DNA of 64,000 nt, taken from the NCBI GenBank assembly GCA_949987705.1, contig OX465283.1, forward strand, positions 137,604,101 to 137,668,100, written 5' to 3'. A program made the position numbers and the translations under genes. The notes under the pieces are model-generated. The model saw only the letters and a program-made list of their open reading frames with translations, made no database searches and had not been told where the DNA came from. This document shows positions 21,475-33,839 of this stretch, piece by piece; position 1 is the stretch's first letter; each line of letters begins with the position of its first letter. The DNA comes from Thereva unica (lineage: Eukaryota > Arthropoda > Insecta > Diptera > Therevidae).

Positions 21475-24400
21475 ATGTTAAAGACAATTTTACTTTGGTT
21501 TTGCTTCCTGCATTCGGTTTTAACTGTTCAATTGCAAGCAGGTCATCATTATGAGAAGCATTACGCATTAGAAAGTACTCGCTTACCTAACACAACATAT
21601 CCACTATCCAATTATCTGGAGCTGGAGACAAGGATAAATGGCGACGTTTCTGAATATAGTGGTCACATAAGGATTGATTTAGTTGTTGTGGAAACAACAG
21701 ATAAGATAACTATTCATTCATCTGAATTAAATATTAATGGAGTCTCCTTATTCAAAGCTGATCATACGGAAATCGACGGTGTTTCATATAATGTCGATAA
21801 GGAAAACGAGTTTCTTACAATCTTCACCGAGCCAGAACCAATCAAGTTCATACCTGGTGATCAATATAATCTGTTCATCAAATTTAGTGCAAAATATCGT
21901 GAAGATGGTACGGGATTATATTTGTCGAGTTATAACGACACGAATACACAATTAAGGTATGACACTTACATTATTAAAAATTTATTTTATTAACAATATT
22001 TTTTATTTAATAATTTTCAGATGGGTTTTATCCACACAGTTCGAAACACAATATGCTAGAAAAACGTTTCCCTGCTACGATGAGCCATCGTTCAAGTCAC
22101 ACTACACCATCGTGGTTAATCATGACGCCAATTACAATGCTATCTCAAACATGCCAATTGAGTCGGAAGTCAAGGATCCGTAAGCAAATCACTTTTGACA
22201 GTCTTAAATAAAAGTTTCAGATCAAAAAATTTATTTTGAAGGCAGAAGGGTACAATACAAACAAAATTCGAAAGGACACCACCAATGTCAGCATACAATC
22301 TAGCTATCGTCCTATCGCAACATAAAAAAGTCAGCCAAACTGTAGATGGAGTACTGCATCAGGTATTCATGCCACATGTAGATGGCGTCAGTGGAGATTT
22401 CGCCCTGGCCTACAGCATTAAGTCCATCAAAGAAATGGAAAAAATGCTGGGTCTCAAGTATCCTTTGAAGAAAATCGATCATATCAGTGTTCCAAGTCAT
22501 ATAGCTGCTGCCATGGAAAATTGGGGATTAATCATTTACAATTTCGGGCGGCTTCTGCCAACATACAGTTCGTCGGACTTTGAAAACTTAAATGTTATTT
22601 CTGTTATAACACATGAAATCGCTCATCAATGGTTTGGAAACTTAGTAACAGCCAAGTGGTGGAACAATGTTTGGCTCAATGAAGGTCTTTCAACGTATTA
22701 CGCAGCTAAGCTTATGGATTCAGTAAGTAGTTTTTCGATTTACATATTCGTAGTAACACAGATAACATTTTAAGCGTTTTAATTAAGAAACATACAAAAA
22801 ACTACAGCGCACATGTTTATTTATAATTATTTGTAATAAAAATAGACTACTTATCTAAGAAGTGTTTCCGGCCAAGTGTTTTAGCTCTTCTTCTAATCAG
22901 TGCTAGTATGTTTTTATACAAGTTTTGGGCTATAAAACCAGGTGATTCAGCATATTCCTAAAAATTGTCGGCTTGATGTCAAGCGCTATCTTTCTAGTAG
23001 TACTATGTTTGTAACTGGTTACACGATGTTGAAAACATATTTCACTATTTTCGGGATGAATGAGTTGACGTATGCTCATTATCTTTAACCATTGACGGAT
23101 ATTTTTTTACATTAATACTGACATATGTATGTCATTAGTCCAGTCAATTTAGACATCCGAGGGTACAGAAATTCACACCAAGCTGAAAATTGGTAGGATT
23201 GTCCAAAGCACCGTTATAAATGAAATCTAAAAAGTCCTCATCGATCCGGCACCTGGAACCTGGATTTACTCGGGGTCAAAGGTCACAAAAACGGGTTTTT
23301 CGCGATTTTCTGCAAAACGGTAACTTTATCATAAAATAGTGTTTACAAAGTTTGTAGATTATGCGATTACCTACAAAAAAGGATCTTATACATTTTCCCG
23401 TAGGAATTGTCATTCATGAGATATCGCCGTTTTAAAGATTTAAAGCACTCATATCCCCTCACTTGCAACTTGTATGGCCGAATTGCCATTTCTTAAACTT
23501 TAATAACTTCTAGACCGATTATAGTAGAGCAACGTAATTAGGCCCCTATTGCGAGTGTCGATACCTAATCGACAAGCGACAATTATCGATTATAGAGTGT
23601 CGACTATTTAGTTTGATATTGCGAATGTCGATTGTAATCGAAAATTGTCGATTTCACAGTCGACTTTTATCGATTGCTTTTTTGCTCACGACAAAATTTG
23701 AAATGAATTTTAACAACAAAACTAATTTTCTAATCAGAGTAGCTCAAATATTTGTCGATTGGGTTATACAATGCCAAAAAGAAAATTAATCGACACCATC
23801 GACTATAGTCGAGTTAATCGTTAATCGACACTCGCAATAGGGGCCTTAGGCTCATCTTTTAGGTAAATGTGTTTTCTTTTATTTGAAAGAAAGAACAGAA
23901 ACCTGGGTGACTCCGTTTAGAAGATATGTAGGTTCAAAGTGTGAGGAAAATCTGGAAGTCTGCAGTGAAACGTCGTTTTTCAGCAGTTTGCCCATACTTT
24001 GAACCTTTGAACCATATCTTCTAAACGGAGTCACTCAGGTTTCTGTTCTTTCTTTCAAATAAAAGAAAACACATTTACCTAAAAGATGAGCCTAATTACG
24101 TTGCTCTACTATAATCGGTCTAGAAGTTATTAAAGTTTAAGAAATGGCAATTCGGCCATACAAGTTGCAAGTGAGGGGATATGAGTGCTTTAAATTTTTA
24201 AAACGGCGCTATCTCATGAATGACAATTCCTACGGGAAAATGTATAAGATACTTTTTTGTAGGTAATCGCATAATCTACAAACTTTGTAAACACTATTTT
24301 ATGATAAAAGTTACCGTTTTGCAGAAAATCGCGAAAAACCCGTTTTTGTGACCTTTGACCCCGAGTAAATCCAGGTTCCAGGTGCCGGATCGATGAGGAC

Positions 24401-27400
24401 TTTTTAGATTTCATTTATAACGGTGCTTTGAACAATCCTACCAATTTTCAGCTTGGTGTGAATTTCTGTACCCTCATACCTCTTTTTTGGTCTAATTTGA
24501 CCGGACTACATACCTATGTATATTTTTCTAAATGCCCCTAATCAGTTATACGGGTTTATTACAGACATGACATAAATGTACGAAATTTTTCAATGATTTT
24601 GTTTGAAATATAAAAAGCTGCAAACGCCATTTTTCAGATATAAAGTTGATCATTTTCAGATTCTACCTACCTACATCTAGATCCTAGACCAAGGCCAAGA
24701 ATGCGAGTGAGTAATGCCTTTACTTCAAAAGAGAGTTGTCATTTGTTTTACATACGCCATTCGACGTGAGACCGAACTAAAAATTTTAGCAACATTTTTT
24801 ATAAAAAGTAGTCGGGGTTCCGGATTGTAGGTTGATAGTAATAAGGCAATCGCAGTGGAGTGAAGCACATTTTTCAATTAACGAATTTACGCCGCCTTTC
24901 GAAGAATTATAAAATGAAAATCTTTCCGGGACCTTTATGCCTCATAATAGATACAATATTGGTTTTTTTGGTACATATTTTAGTAAAGTTGTTGGAAAAT
25001 TGTTGAAATCAATACACATTCTAAAATCCTCGGTCTTTTTCCTAACTATAGAACTGCAAAACGATAAATTGCTCAACCGAATAATTTACCTATCCAACAT
25101 GTCATTAATTATCTCCTGTAATACTGTTCTTTCTGCAAAAGAAATTATCCTAGCCTGAAGAGCCAATGGTTCTTCCTTTATTAAACAAATACAAGCCTAA
25201 AAATTATTGGAATTACTCAAACAATATAGTCTGAAAGATTTGATATAATTTTCGACAATATTTTTTAGGTTCTTCTCCTGCATTAGCCGAACTCTATTGA
25301 CTTTAATCGGTTGTTCAGTGATGCCTCTAATATCTAATTGTGATTGTGCGCTATTCTCGCGGGGTGATCCCATCTTACATCAACTCTCGTGCAGTTCCAA
25401 CTAAGATGAACTCGCGTTATTCTGGTTTCCTCCTCCTTGAAGTTTTTAGCTCTCCTCTTCTTTTCGGTTTTCCGCAATCGGCAGCCAGATGTCCTTGAAA
25501 TCAGCAATTAAAATATTCCAGCATTGACAAATCTCGTTTGACATCCCTACCACCCGTTGGCGCAGTCCTCCGCTCGCCCTTTCGCACATTTCTATCTAGG
25601 GTTTTCCTACCCTCTTCTCTCGTACCAAAGGTGATATAGCTCATCACGTCTAATAATTTTCTCAAACTTCAAATTACTTCATTTTTGCCTGGTTCTGTAC
25701 CTGTAGATCGTTTATTTCACCTATGATGTACTCAAACATTTTGTGGTCATCTAATGGTAGTTTATTTCTTAGTTCAACTTTGGGCATAGAATTAGTCCAT
25801 AAATTCCTCCATGACTTAAATCTTCTGGCCTCAAATTCTGCTGCTAGTTCGCCCAAACAAATACTTTAATTCTCTCATTAGCTCACCATAATTGTATTTG
25901 TTGTGCTCTGGATCTACCTCTCAAACCTCTTCGAGGCTAGCATGAGAAAATGGGGCACCTAAATCTGTCACTAGCTGACGGTCTATGATGAAAATTCTTG
26001 AATACTCAAAATTATTTATTAACTTAAAATTCACTAATCAAAATTATTTAATCCGCAGTCCGCAGTCAAAATACTGTAGCTGAGTTTTTATTCTGTAGCT
26101 GAGTTCGAATCCTGAAGCCGAGTCTTTATCCTGTAACTGAATCTTTATGCGCAGCTGAATTCGAATCCTTTAGCCGAATCTGTAGTCAGAGTTCACTATC
26201 TCACTTCTGACTTATTGTATTAACAGTTTTCTTTCTACAATTTGTTTATACAGATTAATTAGTGTGATTGATACTCACAATACTCCACTCACTCCAATAT
26301 TTCAATGCACACAATGTAGTAGAAATTTTAATTTCAAATATTTAAACTATTTGTCCTAATTTCCTCGACCGTCGCGGCGCTCATTGAACGAACCCACGGC
26401 CAAAACTATCAATAATACTAAGCAGCTGTTGGTAGCCCTAATAAGGCATCCCGCCGGCTTACCCGATTAATAATAGGGTACCAAATTTACACTTAGGTCG
26501 GGTCTTCACCTAGCGGTCGGTGCATCTCCTTATTCACCTTCCGGTACTGTTCACGTCACAGCCTTGTTGGATGGTTAGCGGGATTCACTTGTTTTAGGAA
26601 CCATAACATTCCAACAAGACTGTCTCCCGCTAGCCCTGTCGGTTGTATCTCACCCTAAAAAAATTAACTCATATTTTCCTATTTTCAGGTCAAGCTTACA
26701 ACTAGACATTGCACCAAGAGTAGAACTACATAACGGACTAGCAGTACAAAGGGTGATTTCTGAGCTTGACCATGCCAAATAATAATATAAAAATTACACC
26801 ATAATTAAATTCTCAAAATAATAACAAAATCCAATACAAAGCCCACAATAATAATAATATCTAATACTTAATACTCGAATCGAACTGTTCCAAACTATTA
26901 CTTTGAAACCTCCTTTGACTATACCCAATCAAATTATCGTCAAGAGTCGATCTAATTCACGGCAGGACTGACTTTACTATTTAAAAACCCTACGTTTGAG
27001 GATACTGGTACATAATTACTGATTTTACTTTACATAGGGATTTCATCATCCTATTTTGAACTATGTATTTTCATTGGTTAACCCTGTTTCTCGACTCGGG
27101 TTTTTTATGACTATTGAAGTTCGAATGTTTTTATAATTTTGAGGCTTGAGATCATATAAATGTAATCAAAGGAATACATTTATTTAAATATAGTTTTATT
27201 TTATTTTTAGGACAACAAGCTCAAATTCTGGGAATACAGTCTTATTAAGGGCATGGGAGGTGTTGTATGGACATCAACAGAAGATAAGCCACTCACACAT
27301 TATAGTGAATCTAACAAGGATATGTATTACAATTTCAACTACTTCTCTTACTACAAAGGTAAAATTTGTTACGATTTTTATAAATTATTTTTACTATTTA

Positions 27401-30400
27401 CTTTTTACGTATTCTTTTGTTGTAGTTGCCTACATTTTGCACATGTTCAGTACTGCAATGGGAGAGGAGACTTTTAATAAAGGCGTTAGGAATTACTTAA
27501 AAAAATAGTAAGTATATACTTACATCAATGTAAGACACAATAAGTACATTTCTTAACATCATTTTCATTTTTTTTTGTGAATATACAATACTATTTCTTC
27601 CCGTTAATAATGTTAAGCTTTTAACATATTATATATAATGTTCCCAGGGTATTATTATTATTATTTAATGTACACTTATGTTTATTAACATTTATTAATA
27701 GTTATATGAATTAGGGAAACAATTGCAATAGAATGAGAACAGTAAAATCGAAGAACATCGTCGCGACACTTTTAACTCACCTTATGTTTTTGTATGCAAT
27801 TAATGGCAGGTAGTTAGGTTGTGCGACCGGAGGCCCAATTAGCACTTAGCACTTAACACTTTATTGCCAGAACTAGTGTACCTTGATTGCGAAGTGTTTG
27901 TTTGGCTTAGTGTGACGGATGGTTAAAGCCATCCTGTGGAATTTAGGACGCTTTACACTGATGTTATCTCCAGTGTGGAGACCTCTTTTAAGTCTTCCAA
28001 AACGTAACTGCCTAGTGTGCGCTGTCTGGCTTTAGCTAAGGCCGGGCACTTACACAGGAAGTTTCTCTTTCGTTCGTCTCCCCGCAGCTACGACAACAGA
28101 CCTTGAACGGGATGCCTAACTTGAAAGCTATCGCTTCTGACAGAGATAGTGCAGAACTCCAGTGCTCTCCACTTTTGGCTGGCTAGCAGCAGGTTTTAGT
28201 CTAAAATAGTGTCTTTGACCCTACCCATAGAGCTGTTGACCAGTCGGTCTCTGAACTCCGGAGAAAGACTCCCTGCTCGGCTAGGTATTCGGCTTTCTCG
28301 TTCCCCTCTATGTTCCTATGGCCGGGAATCCATACAAGAGTAACGTTGTGCTTTCTACGAAGCCTAACTAGCTCAGCTCTACATCACTCCACTAACTTCG
28401 AACGCATTTTTACTGAATCTAGAGCTTTTATAGAGGGTTGCCTGCTATGAAAATTCCAATACTACATCTTTGTGTAGGTTCTAAGTTCATTGTCTGGTGA
28501 ATGTTCGTATATCGAACTTTCGCAGGACATCTCCGTTTCTCCAGTATTCTTAAGGGTATTACGACGGAGAAATAATTGCTAATAGTCAATCTTGGGGAAG
28601 ATAGTATGTGGTTATAGCGACCATACCCTCAGGTAGTAAATTTAAAATGTTGCTATGTCCGCAGGGTTTTGAGGTCCAGGCTTGTCTTTGTTTCCATCTA
28701 TCCCGAAGTTATCAATGCCATGTCTATTGTAGCGTTCTTACAAGCGTCTATTTCAGGATTAATTACTGTGATTTTCGTGGGCTTTTACCTGTCAATTCTT
28801 TTAAATTAAAAAAAAAAAAAAAAAAAAAAAACATTGAAATCGGCTCCTTAAGAGCTTCTGAAACCCCGGCTTCACCGGCCTCAGTTGAATAAAGTTCAAT
28901 TCAATCCGCTTAAGTGTTTCTTGCTGCTAGTTGTTGTTGCTTTTTCGCTAGAAGTTAGAAATGTACAAGCTTACTGAAGTGATATTCCATTATTCTAGTT
29001 GGTTACTTTCCTTAGAGCGAGCTTTTACGTTCAATCTCAATTTCGTGCTCTGTTGTGCGAACTCAGACTTTATTTTTGCTGAGTTCAATATGTGAAAATG
29101 TGTGAGAACTCAGGCAAATATTGAAGTACATCAATTTGCTCGAAATTTCCCAGTTCGGGCGGTGAAGCCGGGATATACACATTTGTCAGTTCAAGCAAGC
29201 AGCGAACGCAAAAACCTCTGAACCAATTTTAATATTATTGTCTAAAATGAGGATGAGGCCATGAATAGACTATGCCATACTCTCAGGTTAAAGTAACTAA
29301 GTGATTATCCTCTCTAGTGACTAATAAATTTTTTGGATTTAAGATTATTTTTATGGGAGTAGCGTGATAACTATGGAACAACATAACAAAAATCAAACAG
29401 GAATTTAGGTTGCATTGGAGGTATCCAGGTTGTTTATATTATTATATGAAGTTAACATAAGTGGTCAGATAATATGCATTAAGTAACAATTTCATACTAA
29501 TATAAAAATGTTCTCGTATATTTTCAGTGCATACGATATTGTCGATGAAAAAGACTTTTTTGAATCATTACAATCAGCAGCCTCAAAGGATCACACACGT
29601 TTCTTCAAGGAATGGGGAACAGTTGAGAAGTACATTGCATCATGGCTAAATCAAGAAAGTCACCCGATTATCACAGTAACAAGGAATTACGAAGATGACA
29701 CATTCACTCTCGTTCAACAGACGTACGATGAAGACATGAACATGACAAAGCCCGATGCCAAGGAGAAATTCTGGTACATACCGGTGTCATTCATAACAGC
29801 TAGTGACAATAATGCAGACAAGATTACCGCGGATCTGATATTTCCAAATCAAAGGAGTATAGAAGTAAATGCTTGGTCCTTAAATCGCAGCCTAAAAGGC
29901 AGCGATTGGTTAATTCTAAACACTCAACAATACGGACTTTACCGTGTTAATTATGACGAAAGGAACTGGGATCTTATAATAAACGCTCTACTTATCGATT
30001 ACACTGTCATACCAACATATAACAGAGCACAACTTATCCGAGATGCAGGATCCCTTATGCAAAGAAAAATGTTACCTTTTGCGACAGCATTCCGATTGTT
30101 GTCGTATCTCAAGAACGAAACTGAAATCGTGCCATGGTTTGAGGCACTGAAGGTTCTTCTGGATATGTATTTGAAAATTGAAAAGGAATACTATAAAGAA
30201 TATTTCAAGTATTTCTTCAAGGATATTACTAGAAATATTTATTCGAAAATTGAAAACGTTTCGTTGTACAATAGGGGTCCGTTCACGGAATCTTTCCTTA
30301 CCACACACTTTAGACAAGCTTTGTTGGAGTTTTTATATTTAACCGAATCGCTGGAATCCAAGGCGTTTATAGATTCCCAACTTCAGAATCTTATTGATGA

Positions 30401-30602
30401 CAAGTATATCGATCCGCTGCTGAAAGAAACCATATTATGTTTGACTATGATTTCGGGGCAGTTAACTCTCGATGAGGTGACGCAGCTAGTGGAAAGGAAT
30501 CATATTACTATCGATGCGCATAATTATTTTACTTTATTATATTGTCAGCAAGATAAGCCACTAAAACATTTGTATCTTAAAATTAATTCTATTATGCTTT
30601 AA
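21475..30602 (+). CDS. APN-2: M1 aminopeptidase N-like zinc metallopeptidase, 808 aa, six exons
   Basis: The exons are 21475-21956, 22021-22179, 22242-22722, 27211-27358, 27426-27507 and 29528-30602; the joined frame is open and phases match APN-1. A signal peptide (about residues 1-22) precedes the N-terminal beta domain. The substrate motif is AAMEN (A for the usual G). HEIAH at 338-342 with E361 forms the zinc site, and the catalytic Tyr is kept in SYYKV. The C-terminal ERAP1-like domain shows [12 protein letters not shown] and ends without a GPI-anchor-like tail. The acceptor of exon 3 must be at 22241; an earlier AG at 22220 would bring an in-frame stop. Introns 3 (4.5 kb) and 5 (2.0 kb) are invaded by repeats. 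The likely role is extracellular digestion of peptides in the gut, inferred from family and signal peptide. Confidence 0.87.
22723..23137. other. APN-2 intron 3, left part, no feature seen
   Basis: AT-rich intronic sequence between the exon 3 donor and the foldback element. Confidence 0.4.
23138..24506. mobile_element. 1.37-kb foldback element in an APN-2 intron, Tc1/mariner-like by TA flanks
   Basis: The left arm from 23138 is the near-perfect inverse of the right arm ending at 24506. The arms extend inward to about 23950 and 23990, leaving a loop of only about 40 bp, apart from a nested MITE in the left arm. The ends are GTCCRGTCAAWTTAGAC next to TA on both sides (23136-23137 and 24507-24508). 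There is no coding capacity. The intron transcript would fold into a hairpin of roughly 500 bp. Confidence 0.8.
23541..23845. mobile_element. 305-bp Harbinger-type MITE nested in the left foldback arm
   Basis: The inverted ends are GGCCCCTATTGCGAGTGTCG, flanked by TTA (23538-23540 and 23846-23848). The matching point of the right arm is uninterrupted, giving a clean empty-site comparison within the same molecule. The interior is rich in TCGAT/ATCGA words. Confidence 0.8.
24507..25390. other. APN-2 intron 3, no feature seen
   Basis: No supported gene or repeat boundary. Confidence 0.35.
25391..25860 (-). pseudogene. Copia-like Gag fragment with a damaged zinc knuckle
   Basis: The minus strand at 25856-25674 reads about 60 residues including SWRNLWTNSMPKVE and EYIIGEINDLQVQ, similar to the Copia Gag region before the zinc knuckle. 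Further on (about 25520-25470) comes YFNC, a stop, then FQGHLAADCGK: a CCHC knuckle whose first Cys is changed and which contains a stop. A possible LTR start (TGTTGGAATGTTA on the minus strand near 26615) lies on the expected 5' side but is unproven. Confidence 0.45.
25861..26693. other. APN-2 intron 3; short direct repeats, possible Copia LTR
   Basis: Near 26085-26190 a short phrase (ctgtagctgagttcgaatcc and variants) is repeated about five times. An imperfect inverted pair occurs near 26560-26640. An LTR is possible but no paired copy is present in the window. Confidence 0.3.
26694..26776 (+). mobile_element. 3'-terminal fragment of a CR1/Jockey-group LINE family
   Basis: It shares the phrase agacattgcacca, a variable part, then gtacaaagggtga and tgagctt with the LINE ends at 43209-43300 and 48639-48730. 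It is a very short 5'-truncated copy. Confidence 0.5.
27835..28440 (-). pseudogene. RNase H and C-terminal Cys region of an I/LOA-like LINE
   Basis: The minus strand reads RRKHNVTLVWIPGHRNIEGNEKAE followed by YLAEQG, matching the last block of LINE RNase H domains (VxWVPGHxGIxGNExAD). Further on come CCRSCGE and a Cys/His-rich tail. Stops and frame changes show it is dead. RNase H is a mark of the I, R1 and LOA clades, so this is a different family from the CR1/Jockey-group pieces in the window. Confidence 0.65.
28441..29527. other. APN-2 intron 5, right part; A-rich run at about 28808-28831
   Basis: An uninterrupted A run near 28808-28831 may be the tail of a retrotransposed copy on +, but no body is recognisable upstream. 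The remainder is unfeatured up to the exon 6 acceptor. Confidence 0.35.
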
Positions 30603-31096
30603 TGAGAATGTTTTTTGTTAATATTACAGTTGTTAGTTAATATACGACTATTAGATAAGTAAATTGTTTTTTACCTTTGATTTTACAGCTCCCCGAAGTT
30701 TTATAGGTGTGTCATTAAGATAACAAAAGTTTTTTATAAGCTATTGTTGTAATTTTTCGTTTTCAAATTGGTTGTAGAGTCCAACTAGATGGGCGATGTC
30801 TAAAAAGTTAAGTACCACACATGCGGCTTTTCTTTAGTAGTTTTAAAGTTTCATAATAGTTTGTAAAAAGTTATGATGTAGAAGGGTCAGTAACCACAAT
30901 CGAAAAGAAAGAAGGAATCAATCATTTAGAGACTCATTACGCTTTGTTAGTGGAGATTGAGCAGTACGGAATGGATAATAGCTTAGTATTAGTGTTCAAA
31001 ATAAAATGCAAAAAATGTTCATCGACTTGAGGCGTACTTCAAAGGATTGACTTTCCCTTATAAAATACTACAGTGACACAAAAAAGTAAACGTATA
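30603..31096. other. APN-2 3' flank
   Basis: No AATAAA lies close to the stop; one occurs near 31000. No other feature is seen. Confidence 0.35.
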
Positions 31097-31998
31097 GTGG
31101 AGTCAGATGAGCAAAACATAAGGAATTGTCTCGAGAGTAATTTTTTTTTTTTGGAACATGTTAGTTACATCGAATACTATACGAAATGGACATTTTCTAC
31201 CTCTAGCAACCGCCGCTACGTAAGTTATCGGCCATTATGTAAAAAATTTGCCATTTTGGTCGTTCTTTCTAAATATAGATGCGTATATCTCGGCATGTGT
31301 AGGTCCGAAAAAATCTAAAAAAATAGAGGTTGTTCGTTATGATATTGGCTACCAGCGGTTACAATATGAAACTTTTATCTCCACACATAACCTCAAAAAA
31401 ATTCAAAAACTGAAGAAACTACTGAATTTTGGTTTTTTGGTGATAACTTCAGATATTTTTCGTGAAATTTGATGATATTTTCAAAAGTTATACTTTATAA
31501 TGTGAACAATAACTGGTTAAAATTTCAAGCCAAAATATCTAATACAAGGCTCAAAAATTGACTTCAAATTTGAAAATTGATTGGCCTACCAGTTTTGTGC
31601 ATCGCTTCGTATGAGGTTCTTACTTTTTTTTTAAATGTAGCTTCTTTTATGCACTTTTGATGGTGAAAAAGAAAAAAATTTAAACTTGAAGAAAAGTGAA
31701 AAAAATCGAATCGACAATCGACAATTTTTGCATTTTTTCGTCAATTTTTTAGAAAAATTTGACGTTTTTTTGGAAAAGTTCAATTTCTATTGTATTATTA
31801 GTTCATTTTTGACATATGATGATCGAAAAATTGACTTTTATCAAAAACTGTGTATTTTTTCTAAAAAAATTGACGACAAAATGCAAAAATTGTCGATTCG
31901 ATTTTTTTCACTTTTCTTCAAGTTTTCGATGTAACTAAAAAAATTTACTCTCGAGACAATTCCCTTTTCACTAAAATTTGATGCTCATCTGACTCCAC
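31097..31998. mobile_element. 902-bp mariner-like MITE
   Basis: GTGGAGTCAGATGAGCA (31097) is inverted at the right end (gactccac ending 31998). The arms continue with aaggaattgtctcgagagtaa on the left and its inverse near 31940-31965. TA flanks both ends. There is no coding content. A diverged relative lies at about 33840-35175. Confidence 0.7.
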
Positions 31999-33035
31999 TA
32001 GTAGCCCTCCTAAAATTTAGGTTTTGGTCCGACTATGCATTTTGTTTCCAAACAAAATATATGTAACTAATACATGGGCTCAAGCATTTAAAAATATCTC
32101 CTCTTTACACCACTACTTATTATTTTGTTTGGGCTAGAGACATAATAAAAATTTTATGACTCAAAAAAGTATACGTACGGTGTACATAAGGTAACGGTAT
32201 TTTCAAGAAAATTGAGTCAAGTTCCATTTTTCAAATAATAGTGATATTAGTTGTGGTAAGTACTTTAAAAGGGAAGATTTTTGGCACGGTAAAGAGTTTA
32301 TTAGGTGAAAATGAGTCCGAAGGTAAGGGAAATAAGCGTCGAAGTGCATTTTTTTGCCTCCCACGGCCCCAAAACAAGTCGTAGGGGGCGCTATGACCCC
32401 TTAAAATGTTCGTAATAGTCCCTACTATAACTAAAAAATAACAAAGAAATCCGCCCTTGCCTCTAAGGGGGCCAGTTTACAAAACAAAACAATGGTGTAT
32501 TAGTGGAGTCAAAAATTTCATCAATCTGCCTTTGGCTTGTTGATTTTTTCATATACGTATGTATCATATTAGGCTCCATCATTACGGGCGCTGTCAGACA
32601 CCAAGCTCTACTTACAGAGTATAGTTAACCGAAGACTGAAAATGAAATAGAATATCGTTAGAACGCCGATTTGGTGATCGAACAGTATGTGTTCGCCTCG
32701 CTTATTATACTTACAGTGTCGTAGCGTAGTAGGAGCGGCAGAGGCAGCACCTTAAGAGGGAGGCAAAATTTGGACTTTGGCAACTCATAACTCTGAAAGT
32801 TGGCAGGTTGGAACTTACAGTTTTAGATAGGTGGGGGTATCCTGCGTAGATTGCTACCTTATTCATGAAAATAGCTCATAGGGTTGCAAAAATACAGGGC
32901 GAAATGTAGACCTTTACCAAACAAAATTCTAAACCGTTCCAACCCCCCAACCCACACGATTTTTTTTCGTCTATCCAAAGCCTATCTACAGCTTCCATGG
33001 AGTCCTTAGCAAATAACATGGTGATCATACGATTC
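31999..33035. other. Intergenic, no gene seen
   Basis: Non-coding. A gtgtcgtagcgtagtagg phrase near 32716 resembles the CAGTGGCGTAGCGTGG end of the hAT family at 39010, but no partner end is present. Confidence 0.35.
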
Positions 33036-33450
33036 GGAACTGGGCTTTACGTTTTAAGCATGGTTCAACAGATATGAGGACATGTTCAATGAAGACGGCG
33101 CTCATTTAGATGATAGAGGTAAAGTAAGGCGACTCCTGAGGATCAATCAAATCCAATGGTCCACGAGCGCCCTTGTCATTATATTTTACCGAAAAAAGCA
33201 CGGGACATTTCTTGCAATGAAACTGTCAAACTTTGTCGAGCTTTTGGTGAACAGACAACGTTATTTAATAAAATATACTGTTGTATCCAGGTTAAAAGAA
33301 AAATCAAAGAACATTATATCGCTTACGTGGCCAGGCTAAATAAAGCCTGTGAAGATTTTAAATTATCAGATCTGACGATCGATCAATTCAAGTTTTTAAT
33401 GTTTGTCTCTGGTTTAAGTGAGGAAAATTTTCAAAGAGAATGGTAATTTT
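33036..33450 (+). pseudogene. Ty3/Gypsy Gag fragment
   Basis: Across two frames this reads WFNRYEDMFNEDGAHLDD, KVRRLLRI, then HERPCHYILPKKARDIS, ETVKLCRAFGEQTTLFN, HYIAYVARLNKACEDFKLSD and QFKFLMFVSGL. This is the ordered set of blocks in the retrotransposon Gag domain common in arthropod Gypsy elements. It is frame-shifted near 33160 and truncated before the zinc knuckle. Confidence 0.75.
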
Positions 33451-33639
33451 ACAGTTTTCTCTCAGGTCAACAAGTTGGATTTAAACTCACATCGTAAGTG
33501 CATCTGAGTAATCTGGAAGGAAGCATCATTTCAAATATTCCAATGAAGTTACAAGTGGACACTACATCTACATAACGTTAATCCCCAAGGAATACTGGGA
33601 AAAGCTAGCAAAACCGGAGTTGGTGACCAAGAACACATC

Positions 33640-33775
33640 CTTAACGGCAAAGAGTGCGTCCTCCCATCATCGAGAAGAAATACAGCCAAATAGAAAAAGA
33701 AGCGCTCGGCCTTGTATTCGTTGTCACAAAATTCCATAAATTTCATAGATGTTTGTATCAAAAAAAGGGCATTCC
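33640..33775 (+). pseudogene. Ty3/Gypsy RT/RNase H junction fragment
   Basis: It reads EKKYSQIEKEALGLVFVVTKFHKF, which matches the E-x-x-Y-S-x-x-E-x-E-x-L-A-x-V block opening the RNase H domain of Gypsy pol. Together with the Gag piece it suggests a heavily deleted internal region; no LTR was found. Confidence 0.7.
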
Positions 33776-33839
33776 AACATACACAACAAACCGATTGCAA
33801 CGTGGGCATTTTAATTTCTGAGAAATTCATGAAAGTTCA

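Noticed and set aside
22221..22241. Alternative APN-2 exon 3 start after the AG at 22220
   Set aside because: That acceptor would introduce an in-frame TGA; the AG at 22240-22241 keeps the phase seen in all paralogs.
24214..24414. A minus-strand frame in the APN-2 intron
   Set aside because: It lies wholly within a foldback arm and exists only because of the inverted repeat.
28608..28892. A 94-codon frame ending in a lysine run
   Set aside because: The lysines are the translation of an A run; there is no domain, and the stretch is intronic in APN-2.
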